The notes beneath the pieces were generated by a model. The model made no database searches. It was not told the DNA's origin and worked only from the letters and a program-made list of their open reading frames with translations. The translations under genes were made by a program, and so were the position numbers. Below, piece after piece: positions 1 through 6,164 of a stretch of 10,380 nt of DNA; the stretch's first letter is position 1; every line of letters begins with the position of its first letter. The stretch is taken from the NCBI GenBank assembly GCA_027067085.1, contig JAMOMM010000293.1, positions 1 to 10,380 on the forward strand, in the 5' to 3' direction. The DNA comes from Hyphomicrobiales bacterium. GTDB taxonomy: Bacteria; Pseudomonadota; Alphaproteobacteria; Rhizobiales; Aestuariivirgaceae.

Positions 1-1037
1 CTGTGGCTTATAAGCTGGTTCAATGCCCAAACCGCCATTGCTCGTACCCGTACGCTATCATCTGTTAGCAGATTTTTTACGGTCGATGCTAAAGTATGAT
101 CGTTTGAGTTGCCAATGGCGATCAATACGTTTCGAACAAATTGGTTGCGCTTTATGCGTTTAACAGGTGAGCCGCTAAAAAGCGTTCGAAACGCGCCGTC
201 ATCAAGTAATGCTAAATAAGATAAATCAGGAGCAATAAGATCATCGCGCGCCGATAGCTTTTGCTCGCGGCTTTGCTTAGCAAATTTATTCCATGGGCAA
301 ACCGCTAAACAATCATCACAGCCATATATACGATTACCAATAGCGGCTCGAAACTCAAGCGGAATATGACCATGATACTCAATGGTTAAGTATGAAATAC
401 AGCGCCGTGCATCAATTTGGTAGGGGGCAGGCATGGCTTTGGTTGGACAAATATCGATACACGCGGTGCACTGGCCACAATTATCGTTACTTGGCTCATC
501 ACTTTCCAACTCTGCGGTGGTTAATATCACGCCGAGAAATAACCAGGAGCCAAATTCACGTGAAACAAGGTTTGTATGTTTACCCTGCCAACCAACGCCA
601 GCCTTGCCCGCCAATGGTTTTTCCATCAAGGGGGCGGTATCAACAAACACTTTAACATCTTGCCCGCTTTTACTCGCAAACCATCCTGCCAGTTGTTTCA
701 AGCGACCTTTGATAAGGTCGTGGTAATCACGATTTAGGGCATAAACTGAAATATTGCCAGTTGAGGTTTGTTTGAGCCTCTCAAGCGGGTTTGTTTCTGG
801 CCCATAGTTTAACGCTAATACAATGGCTGACTTAGCATCGGGCCACATATCTGTTGGTGTTTGCCGACGGTCCAGTGTTTGCGGCATCCACTCCATGTCA
901 CCATGGTAGTCATTTTCGGTAAATTCAACCAACCGCTGACCCGTTAGCGTTGGTAAATTGGCGTCGGTAAATCGAACCACATCAAAGCCCAACTCACCCG
1001 CGCGTTGGGTGAGTTGTTGCTTTAAAGCGTCTGACAT
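1..1037 (-). CDS. queG: Epoxyqueuosine reductase QueG, 3' end cut by window edge
   Basis: Cytoplasmic iron-sulfur and cobalamin-dependent enzyme that reduces epoxyqueuosine to queuosine at the wobble base of GUN-anticodon tRNAs. My reading from the ATG at 1037 is open for 345 residues to base 1, with no stop, so the gene runs off the window. Residues about 131-139 (FVDTAPLME) carry the aspartate of the family's active site. A ferredoxin-like pair of clusters follows: C187-x2-C190-x2-C193-x3-C197, then C213, then C240-x2-C243-x3-C247 in the GCDDCLAVCPWN motif. The last visible residues (VRVRAMAVWALNQL) are a HEAT-like repeat typical of the QueG C-terminus; from the usual family length only a few tens of residues are missing. 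The start lies 15 bases after the fzlA stop, with TAGGG on the minus strand (1044-1048) as ribosome site, so it is co-transcribed behind fzlA. Family assignment is very secure. Confidence 0.95.
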   Translation of the reverse strand, partial: MSDALKQQLTQRAGELGFDVVRFTDANLPTLTGQRLVEFTENDYHGDMEWMPQTLDRRQTPTDMWPDAKSAIVLALNYGPETNPLERLKQTSTGNISVYALNRDYHDLIKGRLKQLAGWFASKSGQDVKVFVDTAPLMEKPLAGKAGVGWQGKHTNLVSREFGSWLFLGVILTTAELESDEPSNDNCGQCTACIDICPTKAMPAPYQIDARRCISYLTIEYHGHIPLEFRAAIGNRIYGCDDCLAVCPWNKFAKQSREQKLSARDDLIAPDLSYLALLDDGAFRTLFSGSPVKRIKRNQFVRNVLIAIGNSNDHTLASTVKNLLTDDSVRVRAMAVWALNQLISH

Positions 1038-1052
1038 ATCAAACCCTAGAGT

Positions 1053-1739
1053 TTAAAAATCAAGATCAGCATAAATGCGTGATGCTGGCATGCCAGTGAC
1101 TTTATCACTTAGGAGTGTTCTAAAAGTTGGTCGCGATTTAATACGCTGATACCAAGCTTTAGCTTTCTCGTTTTCACTCCAAGGCACATCACCTAAATAG
1201 TCGATAACTGAAAGGTGAGCGGCTGCTGCAAAATCAGCGATTGAAATCTCATCTCCAGCCAACCAATTGTGATCTTCGGTAAGTGCACCAATATATTCAA
1301 GGTGAGGACGCACCGTATCAAGAGCTTGGCGTACGACAGCCATGTTTGGCGCTCCACCGCCTGCCTCTGGTGGCACAAAACGGCGGATGACCTTTTCAAT
1401 CAATAAAGGAGCTGAAACTTCATGGTGGAATTTTGTATCAAACCAAGCCGTTAAGCGGCGCACTTCTGCGCGCTCTTTATCATTAGCGCCTACTTGAGAT
1501 GGGCACCCTTCAGGGCGGTTGTCTTCAATAAACCCAGCAACAGCCTCGGTGCCAGCGGCAACAACATCTTCATCGCTAATGAGCACAGGGACAGCGCCAA
1601 CGGGATTTAGCTGCAAAAATTCTGCACGCGCTTGCCATGGCTTTTCCTCTATCAGGTCAAGCTCTTGCTTATATTCACCTGCACTAAGGCGGATACGGCG
1701 ACAAAACGGGTCAAGCGGGTAATGGTAAAGTTTGGTCAT
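1053..1739 (-). CDS. fzlA: GST-fold protein, probable FtsZ-binding division regulator FzlA
   Basis: A 228-residue two-domain glutathione-S-transferase-fold protein: thioredoxin-like domain (about 1-76, with the cis-proline loop GAVPVL at 48-53) and all-helical C-terminal domain (about 85-212, with the SIADF N-cap motif at 166-170). I assign FzlA rather than a catalytic GST for three reasons. The position beside queG and uppP fits the alphaproteobacterial arrangement as I recall it. The protein ends in a conserved-looking tail (PASRIYADLDF) after the GST fold. The glutathione-contacting Glu-Ser pair reads Glu-Ala (E65-A66). FzlA in Caulobacter binds FtsZ, shapes its filaments and promotes constriction; that role here is inference. 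Start: a reading from TTG at 1748 adds three residues, but the ATG at 1739 gives the usual MTKLYHYP start. The only purine-rich stretch (AAAGAA) sits about 12 bases before the ATG but almost touches the TTG. It is the first gene of the leftward operon with queG. Confidence 0.82.
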   Translation of the reverse strand: MTKLYHYPLDPFCRRIRLSAGEYKQELDLIEEKPWQARAEFLQLNPVGAVPVLISDEDVVAAGTEAVAGFIEDNRPEGCPSQVGANDKERAEVRRLTAWFDTKFHHEVSAPLLIEKVIRRFVPPEAGGGAPNMAVVRQALDTVRPHLEYIGALTEDHNWLAGDEISIADFAAAAHLSVIDYLGDVPWSENEKAKAWYQRIKSRPTFRTLLSDKVTGMPASRIYADLDF

Positions 1740-1772
1740 TTCAATCAAATTTCTTTAATTTCTATCGTGAAA

Positions 1773-1792
1773 ATTATAGGGCAATTTTGCCC
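1773..1792 (-). promoter_or_regulatory. Candidate fzlA promoter -10 box with adjoining palindrome
   Basis: Read on the minus strand, a perfect TATAAT (1778-1773) lies about 34 bases before the fzlA ATG, predicting a leader of roughly 27 bases. Directly upstream of it, filling most of the -10/-35 spacer, is the inverted repeat GGGCAAAATTGCCC (1792-1779; 6-base arms, 2-base centre). I see no good -35 at 17-18 bases (AT-rich sequence only), which would fit a promoter needing an activator or blocked by a repressor at the palindrome. This is inference from position and sequence; the factor is unknown. Confidence 0.4.
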
Positions 1793-1946
1793 ACTTTATT
1801 AAATATTGTCGCGGGTATAGAACATTTTTACAAACTTGGCATCGTTTATTAACAATTTGCGTGTTTTTTAGGACTTCAAGTAAACGTCATAGGTTCAAGC
1901 GTTCTAACTTAACATACTTGGCGGTAAATCAAATTTCTAAGGTGTA

Positions 1947-2762
1947 ATGAATATGTCTATTGAGCAGATAATTGTATTGGCTATTGTTCAAGGCATTAGC
2001 GAATTTTTACCTATTTCCTCATCAGGTCATTTGATCCTTGTGCCTGAAATTATGGGCTGGGCAGACCAAGGTCTTCTCACTGATGTGATGGTTCATATGG
2101 GATCATTTGCAGCCGTCGTGGTTTATTTTCGTACTGATATTTGGCAGCTGATTATAGGTGGGTTGAACCTTTTACGTGGCAACGTAACCTTATACGGCAA
2201 ACTGGCAATTTACATCGTTGTGGCAACCGTTCCAGCGGTGATATTTGGATTATATGTTAAAAAAACGGGTTTAATTGATTCTGTCCGAGGCGCACAAATT
2301 GTTGGCTGGAATGCCATTATTTTTGGCCTTTTGATGTATATTGCAGATCGATTTTCTTCAGCAAAAAAAATCATGGAAGATATGAAAATATCACCAGCGA
2401 TTTTGATTGGCATCGCCCAAGCCATTGCCATTATTCCAGGCACCAGCCGTTCGGGTATAACCATGACAGCTGCGCGTGCACTAGGGTATTCGCGTCCAGA
2501 AGCGGCCCGTTTTTCGTTTCTTTTAGGGATACCCGCCATCGCTGGCGCAGGGGTTTTGGTGCTTGGTGATGCTATATCCAAAGGCGAAGTGATTTCATCC
2601 GATGCCCTTATAACGGGCGGTTTGACATTCTTTACCGCGCTGGCAGCAATTACCTTTTTAATGAAATTACTAAAAACTGTAACGTTCTTACCGTTTGTGA
2701 TCTATCGGTTGGTTTTGGGCGTGGTGCTTCTATCGCTGGTTTATACAGGCGTCATTGTTTAA
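1947..2762 (+). CDS. uppP: Undecaprenyl-diphosphate phosphatase UppP (BacA family)
   Basis: Integral inner-membrane phosphatase that removes one phosphate from undecaprenyl diphosphate, regenerating the lipid carrier used for peptidoglycan and surface polysaccharide export; over-supply is known to give bacitracin resistance. The 271 residues are of normal family length and consist mostly of hydrophobic helices. Both signatures are intact: QGISEFLPISSSGH at 15-28 (the (E/Q)xxxE motif with Q15 and E19, plus the SSSGH loop and H28) and PGTSRSGIT at 164-172, with R168 as the phosphate-binding arginine. The start has TAAGG at 1938-1942, 4 bases from the ATG at 1947 and 10 from an in-frame ATG at 1953, so either may be used. 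It is divergent from fzlA across a 207-base region and convergent with the next gene. The product is certain. Confidence 0.97.
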   Translation: MNMSIEQIIVLAIVQGISEFLPISSSGHLILVPEIMGWADQGLLTDVMVHMGSFAAVVVYFRTDIWQLIIGGLNLLRGNVTLYGKLAIYIVVATVPAVIFGLYVKKTGLIDSVRGAQIVGWNAIIFGLLMYIADRFSSAKKIMEDMKISPAILIGIAQAIAIIPGTSRSGITMTAARALGYSRPEAARFSFLLGIPAIAGAGVLVLGDAISKGEVISSDALITGGLTFFTALAAITFLMKLLKTVTFLPFVIYRLVLGVVLLSLVYTGVIV

Positions 2763-2779
2763 TTTTAAACGGTGCTAGA

Positions 2780-2822
2780 GCGTTTCATGTTTTGTTTGAA
2801 TCACAAACACTGCATGAAACGC
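2780..2822. repeat. Hairpin 1 of intergenic palindromic element
   Basis: Inverted repeat with perfect 10-base arms GCGTTTCATG (2780-2789) and CATGAAACGC (2813-2822). Inside, a 3x3 mismatch is followed by a second perfect 6-base stem, TGTTTG (2793-2798) with CAAACA (2804-2809), around the loop AATCA. It begins 17 bases after the uppP stop. TAGAG (2776-2780) on its left and CTCTA (2876-2880) after hairpin 2 form a further outer pair that brackets both hairpins. There is no T-run after the stem, so it is not a textbook terminator. It resembles dispersed intergenic palindromes of Rhizobiales as I recall them, but copy number cannot be judged here. Confidence 0.7.
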
Positions 2823-2845
2823 AAGATTATCAATACCTCAAGCTG

Positions 2846-2876
2846 GTCGGTCTGGTTCAATTTAAACCAGACCGAC
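2846..2876. terminator. Hairpin 2, possible bidirectional terminator
   Basis: Perfect 12-base arms GTCGGTCTGGTT (2846-2857) and AACCAGACCGAC (2865-2876) around a 7-base AT-rich loop. It lies between the stops of uppP (rightward) and the NDUFA9-like gene (leftward), where a shared terminator is expected. The stem is strong, but neither side has a clear run of T, only TCTAAACTTTAAATT to the right. It may therefore act as a transcript-end stabiliser or be half of a composite repeat with hairpin 1 rather than a classical intrinsic terminator. Confidence 0.55.
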
Positions 2877-2884
2877 TCTAAACT

Positions 2885-3874
2885 TTAAATTGTAGAATTG
2901 CCAGTCTCGGTATATTGGCCAAACTTTTTGTAGCGATAAAGGTATGACGGGACTTGTGAGGCAATTGTTTCACCTTCAATGCCTAAACCTTGCAAACTGC
3001 GGTGGTCTTTTTCAGCAGTGTCAGACACAACATTGTCTGATTGTAACATAATGACCTGATCGCGTGTGAGCATTGGGCTGGGTAAGATACCAAGAACACG
3101 GCCCATTAGTTTAGCGGCAAACCACGGCACTGGCACAAGCAGGCGTTTGCGCTCTGTTGTTTTGGTGATGAATTGTAACAGTTGCTTAAAGCTTAAAACT
3201 TCTGGGCCACCCAATTCATAGATTTTACCTTGTGAACTAGCGTTTTCTAATAGTTTGGAAATCGCTTTAGCAACATCACCGACATAAACAGGCTGAAACT
3301 TAGTTGTCCCGCCACCAATAAGCGGCAGAATGGGACTAAAGCGAGCAAGCTCTGCAAATTTGTTAAAAAATGCATCTTCAGGGCCAAAAACTAATGATGG
3401 TCGAACTATAATTGCTTTTGGAAAGGCTTTCAGGACGTTTTCTTCGCCAGCGCCCTTGCTTTTATGATAAATGCTTGCCCCATTTTTATCTGCACCAATG
3501 GCAGATAAATGCAGCAATGTTGAAACATTTGCATTTGCGGCAGCTTTTGCAACAGCACCAGCGCCAAACTCATGCACAGCTTCAAAGCTTTGGTTGCCAG
3601 TTGGGCTCAAAATACCAGTAAGGTTGATGACTATATCAGCACCTTGGCAGGCACTTTCAAGAGATTTTGGAAACCGAACATTGGCTTGAACGGGCATGAT
3701 TTGCCCAACGCTGCCAAGCGGCTGTAAGCGGCCAGCAAGGTCAGGGCGACGAACACCAACACGAATGCGATATCCTTGTGCGGCTAAATTTTGTACTAAA
3801 TGACGACCAATAAAACCAGATCCACCAAAAATTGTAATAAGTCTTGCTTGTTTGGACTTTATTTGTTTGGACAT
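2885..3874 (-). CDS. NAD(P)-binding protein, complex I NDUFA9 subunit family
   Basis: An atypical short-chain dehydrogenase/reductase related to the NDUFA9 accessory subunit of mitochondrial complex I. From the ATG at 3874 it has 329 residues. The Rossmann motif GGSGFIG (17-23) is intact, R42-R43 after the second strand suggest NADP(H) preference, HLSAIGAD (122-129) follows, and YHKSK (136-140) has the Y-x3-K arrangement. The central stretch IVRPSLVFGPEDAF and the later KFQPVYVGDVA are typical of the family. The C-terminus is a variable cap. Whether it attaches to complex I in bacteria is unproven; its substrate is unknown. Start choice: an upstream ATG at 3901 gives nine more residues but has no ribosome site, whereas the ATG at 3874 has CAGGGA about 9-10 bases before it. 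It is alone on this strand, convergent with uppP and divergent from the RNase D gene. Confidence 0.85.
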   Translation of the reverse strand: MSKQIKSKQARLITIFGGSGFIGRHLVQNLAAQGYRIRVGVRRPDLAGRLQPLGSVGQIMPVQANVRFPKSLESACQGADIVINLTGILSPTGNQSFEAVHEFGAGAVAKAAANANVSTLLHLSAIGADKNGASIYHKSKGAGEENVLKAFPKAIIVRPSLVFGPEDAFFNKFAELARFSPILPLIGGGTTKFQPVYVGDVAKAISKLLENASSQGKIYELGGPEVLSFKQLLQFITKTTERKRLLVPVPWFAAKLMGRVLGILPSPMLTRDQVIMLQSDNVVSDTAEKDHRSLQGLGIEGETIASQVPSYLYRYKKFGQYTETGNSTI

Positions 3875-4141
3875 AGCCAATAATCCCTGAATTTTTGCCA
3901 TTTTGTTCGTTTTATAGTGCTTGGTTGCTATTGAAAAGCAGTTTTATCAAAAATGCGCCCAAGGTCAGATATTAAACATCATTGGGTCTTAGAAATGCTT
4001 GTTTGCACCAAACTTTAATCTTATAAACTTGTCTTAGACAATGACGATCCTCAAGCTGGCCGCTAAAATGCCTCAAATTGTTTTATATAGTGAAGCAATT
4101 GGCAAATTGCGGTCAAGATTTAGACCAAAAAGGGAACTATA
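3875..4141. other. Divergent intergenic region before RNase D gene
   Basis: This region of 267 bases lies between two divergent genes and must hold promoters for both, but I see no convincing -35/-10 pair. It contains the 11-base word CCTCAAGCTGG (4049-4059), also present just before hairpin 2 at 2836-2846, with further matches downstream. A small stem GTTTG-cac-CAAAC sits around 4001-4013, and a weak inverted repeat GCAATT/AATTGC at 4095-4110. The ribosome site AGGGA (4131-4135) serves the RNase D start. No open reading frame of note is present. Confidence 0.4.
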
Positions 4142-4756
4142 ATGGCGATTAAACTCCACAAAGGCGATTTGCCTGCTGACGTTGATTTTGGTAAATCGGT
4201 TGCGATTGATACCGAGACGTTGGGTTTAAATCCGCATCGCGATAAGTTGTGTTTGATACAATTGTCTGCAGGTGATGGTAACGCCCATTTGGTTCAACTT
4301 GATCGTAACAATTACGATGCGCCAAATTTAAAAGCATTGTTGGCCAATAAAGATGTGGTGAAAATCTTTCATTATGCTCGGTTTGATGTTGCGGTCCTTA
4401 AAGCGTATCTTGATGTTGATGTGGCGCCAGTTTATTGCACCAAAATTGCCTCAAAACTTGTGCGCACTTATACTGATCGTCACGGTCTAAAAGATTTGGT
4501 TCGTGAAATGCTTGGCGTTGATGTGTCAAAACAACAACAAAGTTCTGATTGGGGCTCGGCTGTTCTGTCTGATGCGCAAAAACAATATGCAGCTGGTGAT
4601 GTTTTGTATTTACATGAGTTAAAAATTAGACTGGATCAGATGTTGAAACGCGAAGGGCGCATGGATATTGCCAATGCTTGTTTTGAATTCCTACCAACCC
4701 GCTGTGCTCTTGATTTAGCAGGCTGGGGTGAAACGGATATTTTCGCCCATCGTTGA
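4142..4756 (+). CDS. rnd: Short RNase D-type 3'-5' exoribonuclease (DEDDy)
   Basis: A 204-residue protein holding only the 3'-5' exonuclease domain of RNase D. All five DEDDy catalytic residues are visible: D23 and E25 in AIDTETLG, D82 in HYARFD, and Y149 with D153 in QYAAGDVLYLHEL. These coordinate two metal ions to remove nucleotides from RNA 3' ends. Enterobacterial RNase D is about 375 residues and carries two C-terminal HRDC domains that help bind RNA; these are absent here, as in many alphaproteobacterial short forms, so substrate choice may differ. Tail residues 170-204 have no obvious domain. The ribosome site AGGGA lies 6 bases before the ATG. It sits 52 bases upstream of lptC in the same direction and may be the first gene of the lpt transcript. 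The exonuclease call is firm; its RNA target is not known from the sequence. Confidence 0.9.
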   Translation: MAIKLHKGDLPADVDFGKSVAIDTETLGLNPHRDKLCLIQLSAGDGNAHLVQLDRNNYDAPNLKALLANKDVVKIFHYARFDVAVLKAYLDVDVAPVYCTKIASKLVRTYTDRHGLKDLVREMLGVDVSKQQQSSDWGSAVLSDAQKQYAAGDVLYLHELKIRLDQMLKREGRMDIANACFEFLPTRCALDLAGWGETDIFAHR

Positions 4757-4766
4757 TTTATACGCC

Positions 4767-4795
4767 GTGATAATGTGTTCTTAAAAAGCTATAAT
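4767..4795 (+). promoter_or_regulatory. Candidate lptC promoter with very short leader
   Basis: A perfect TATAAT (4790-4795) lies 17 bases after GTGATA (4767-4772), which matches TTGACA at four of six places. Transcription would begin near 4802, only about 7 bases before the lptC ATG at 4809. That agrees with the lack of any Shine-Dalgarno-like sequence in front of lptC. It would give the lpt genes a promoter separate from the RNase D gene. The region is AT-rich, so a chance match is possible. Confidence 0.33.
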
Positions 4796-4808
4796 GAATT
4801 GATATAAA

Positions 4809-5474
4809 ATGGCCGCTTTGGCAAAGAAAAAGCTTAGACTTGTTGATGTTGTCAGCACTTTGGTGTTGGTCGTTACCATCGGTTTGGTCGCATTGTTTTT
4901 AGGCAAAGCTGGTTTGTTTGCATCTTTGTTTACCAAGGCACCAGAACCTGTTGCTAACATGCCCTTGCCTGAGCAGGTCTCATCGGGCGTTTCAACCATC
5001 ACTGGTTTTGATAAAGACAATCAACCTTACGAAATGAAGGCTTTGTCTGTTTTACAAGACAAAACAAACAGTGATTTAGCCCATCTAACAACGGTGTCAG
5101 GTCATTTGCGTAAGAAAACAGGCAGGGTAATGAAGCTGACCTCAAAAGCTGGCGCTTACGACAAGAAAAATCGCATTTTAGACCTTATTGGTAATGTGAA
5201 GTTGATCTCACAAGGTCAGTATACGGCCTATCTTGAAAAGGCTCGAGTGACCCTAAAGGAAAAGCGTTTGTACGCCAATGTGCCAGTTAAAGTAGTGTTT
5301 GCACAAGGTACGATAAACTCAAATGGCCTTGATATAACTGATAATGGCGCGCGGGTTTTGTTTTTTGGTGGTGTTAAAACCCATTTTGATGCAAGTTCGC
5401 AAAAGGATGCGTCAAGCTCAAAGCCAACGGCTTCAGATGGTAAAACAGATAAACAGGGAAAAGTGTTGAAATGA
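4809..5474 (+). CDS. lptC: LPS export system inner-membrane protein LptC
   Basis: Bitopic inner-membrane protein that receives lipopolysaccharide from the LptB2FG transporter and passes it to LptA. Of 221 residues, 1-10 are basic (AKKKLR), about 12-34 form one membrane segment, and the rest is periplasmic. The conserved block GFDKDNQPYEMKA (about 66-78) and the following beta-rich repeats (LTSKAGAYDKKNRILDLIG, then YLEKARVTLKEKRLYA) are typical of the LptC/OstA-like jelly roll. After about residue 193 there is a Ser/Lys/Asp-rich tail with no predicted fold. The start codon lacks a visible ribosome site, but the charged N-terminus immediately before the membrane helix supports this ATG. Its TGA overlaps the lptA start as ATGA, implying translational coupling. 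Primary sequence is poorly conserved in this family, so the assignment rests on topology, the conserved block and the lptA-lptB neighbours. Confidence 0.92.
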   Translation: MAALAKKKLRLVDVVSTLVLVVTIGLVALFLGKAGLFASLFTKAPEPVANMPLPEQVSSGVSTITGFDKDNQPYEMKALSVLQDKTNSDLAHLTTVSGHLRKKTGRVMKLTSKAGAYDKKNRILDLIGNVKLISQGQYTAYLEKARVTLKEKRLYANVPVKVVFAQGTINSNGLDITDNGARVLFFGGVKTHFDASSQKDASSSKPTASDGKTDKQGKVLK

Positions 5475-6001
5475 ACGTTCAAAAATTTACAAAAATTGGA
5501 GCCGTTTTAACATTGGCAGCTTTTAGCGGCGGTATTTTTAATACGCAAAGCATTGCACAAGTAGTCAATACCTCTGAAATCTCAAAGTCGACCAAAAAGA
5601 AACAGCCAGTTGATATTGAATCCGACAAAATGGAAATTATCGATAAAGAAAACAAAGCTGTCTTTGTTGGTAAGGTCAAAGCCGTGCGCGGCGATACAAC
5701 CCTAAATTCCGATAAGCTGGTTGTTGATTTCATCAAAGAAAAAAACAAAGCAGGCAAAGAGAAAACGGTTGTGACGTTTCTCTATGCGACAGGGCGTGTT
5801 TTAATTATCACCAAAAAGCAACGCATCACGGGTCAATGGGCGCGAATGAATGTACGTAAAGATACAGCTGTTGTGGGTGGAAATGTTGTTGTTCATCAAG
5901 GCGCGACAATTATTAAAGGCAAAAAACTCAACATCAACCTCAAAACAAATCATAGCGAAATGACGGGTGGACGGGTAAAAGGCTCGTTTGTACCAAAGTA
6001 A
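5471..6001 (+). CDS. lptA: Periplasmic LPS transport protein LptA (OstA-like)
   Basis: Periplasmic beta-jelly-roll protein that polymerises end to end to form the bridge carrying lipopolysaccharide from LptC to LptD. It has 176 residues. A signal peptide is clear: basic residues K5 and K8, hydrophobic 9-22, and a likely signal-peptidase site after SIA (29/30). The OstA-type domain starts near P46 with VDIESDKMEII and continues through KAVFVGKVKAVRGDTTLNSDKLVVDF, then paired strands to the end (GGRVKGSFVPK). Length and layout are normal for alphaproteobacterial LptA. Its ATG overlaps the lptC stop as ATGA. A 163-base gap separates it from lptB, longer than expected inside a tight operon. A T8 run (6008-6015) follows the stop but without a credible stem. 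Confidence 0.94.
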   Translation: MNVQKFTKIGAVLTLAAFSGGIFNTQSIAQVVNTSEISKSTKKKQPVDIESDKMEIIDKENKAVFVGKVKAVRGDTTLNSDKLVVDFIKEKNKAGKEKTVVTFLYATGRVLIITKKQRITGQWARMNVRKDTAVVGGNVVVHQGATIIKGKKLNINLKTNHSEMTGGRVKGSFVPK

Positions 6002-6100
6002 ATACAATTTTTTTTAATCGGTTTATCCAAAATTAATCATATTGATGAGTAATACACCTAGACGAATAAGTTCTAAAGCAGTGTTTTAATCATCGATTTT

Positions 6101-6130
6101 GCCTTAAGAGCAGCTAATTTGCTTTAAGGC
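6101..6130 (+). promoter_or_regulatory. Hairpin in the lptA-lptB gap, possible attenuator
   Basis: Inverted repeat GCCTTAA (6101-6107) with TTAAGGC (6124-6130). It continues inward, after a single bulged G, as AGCA (6109-6112) with TGCT (6120-6123) around a 7-base loop. It ends 34 bases before the lptB start. No T-run follows, so an intrinsic terminator is unlikely; an RNA-processing site, a regulator-binding palindrome or a leader structure are open options. A weak promoter-like pair, TTGATG (6042-6047) and AATAAG (6065-6070) at 17 bases, lies upstream and would place the hairpin in the lptB leader. Confidence 0.4.
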
Positions 6131-6164
6131 CAAAGTAAGAACGGCAGGTAAAATTGCAAAAGAG

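Noticed and set aside
392..726. Two overlapping plus-strand open frames of 87 and 97 codons
   Set aside because: They lie entirely inside the queG reading on the minus strand, which carries intact cluster cysteines and family motifs; they show no motif of their own.
3875..3901. Upstream ATG at 3901 for the NDUFA9-like gene
   Set aside because: No ribosome site precedes it, and the downstream ATG at 3874 has CAGGGA at a workable distance; the Rossmann motif is at a normal position from the later start.
4095..4110. GCAATT/AATTGC inverted repeat before the RNase D gene as an operator
   Set aside because: Six AT-rich bases per arm in an AT-rich region, with no promoter to relate it to.
5988..6015. 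TTGTA/TACAA pair followed by eight T after lptA, as an intrinsic terminator
   Set aside because: The stem would be five AT-rich pairs across the stop codon with a 10-base loop, too weak to call.
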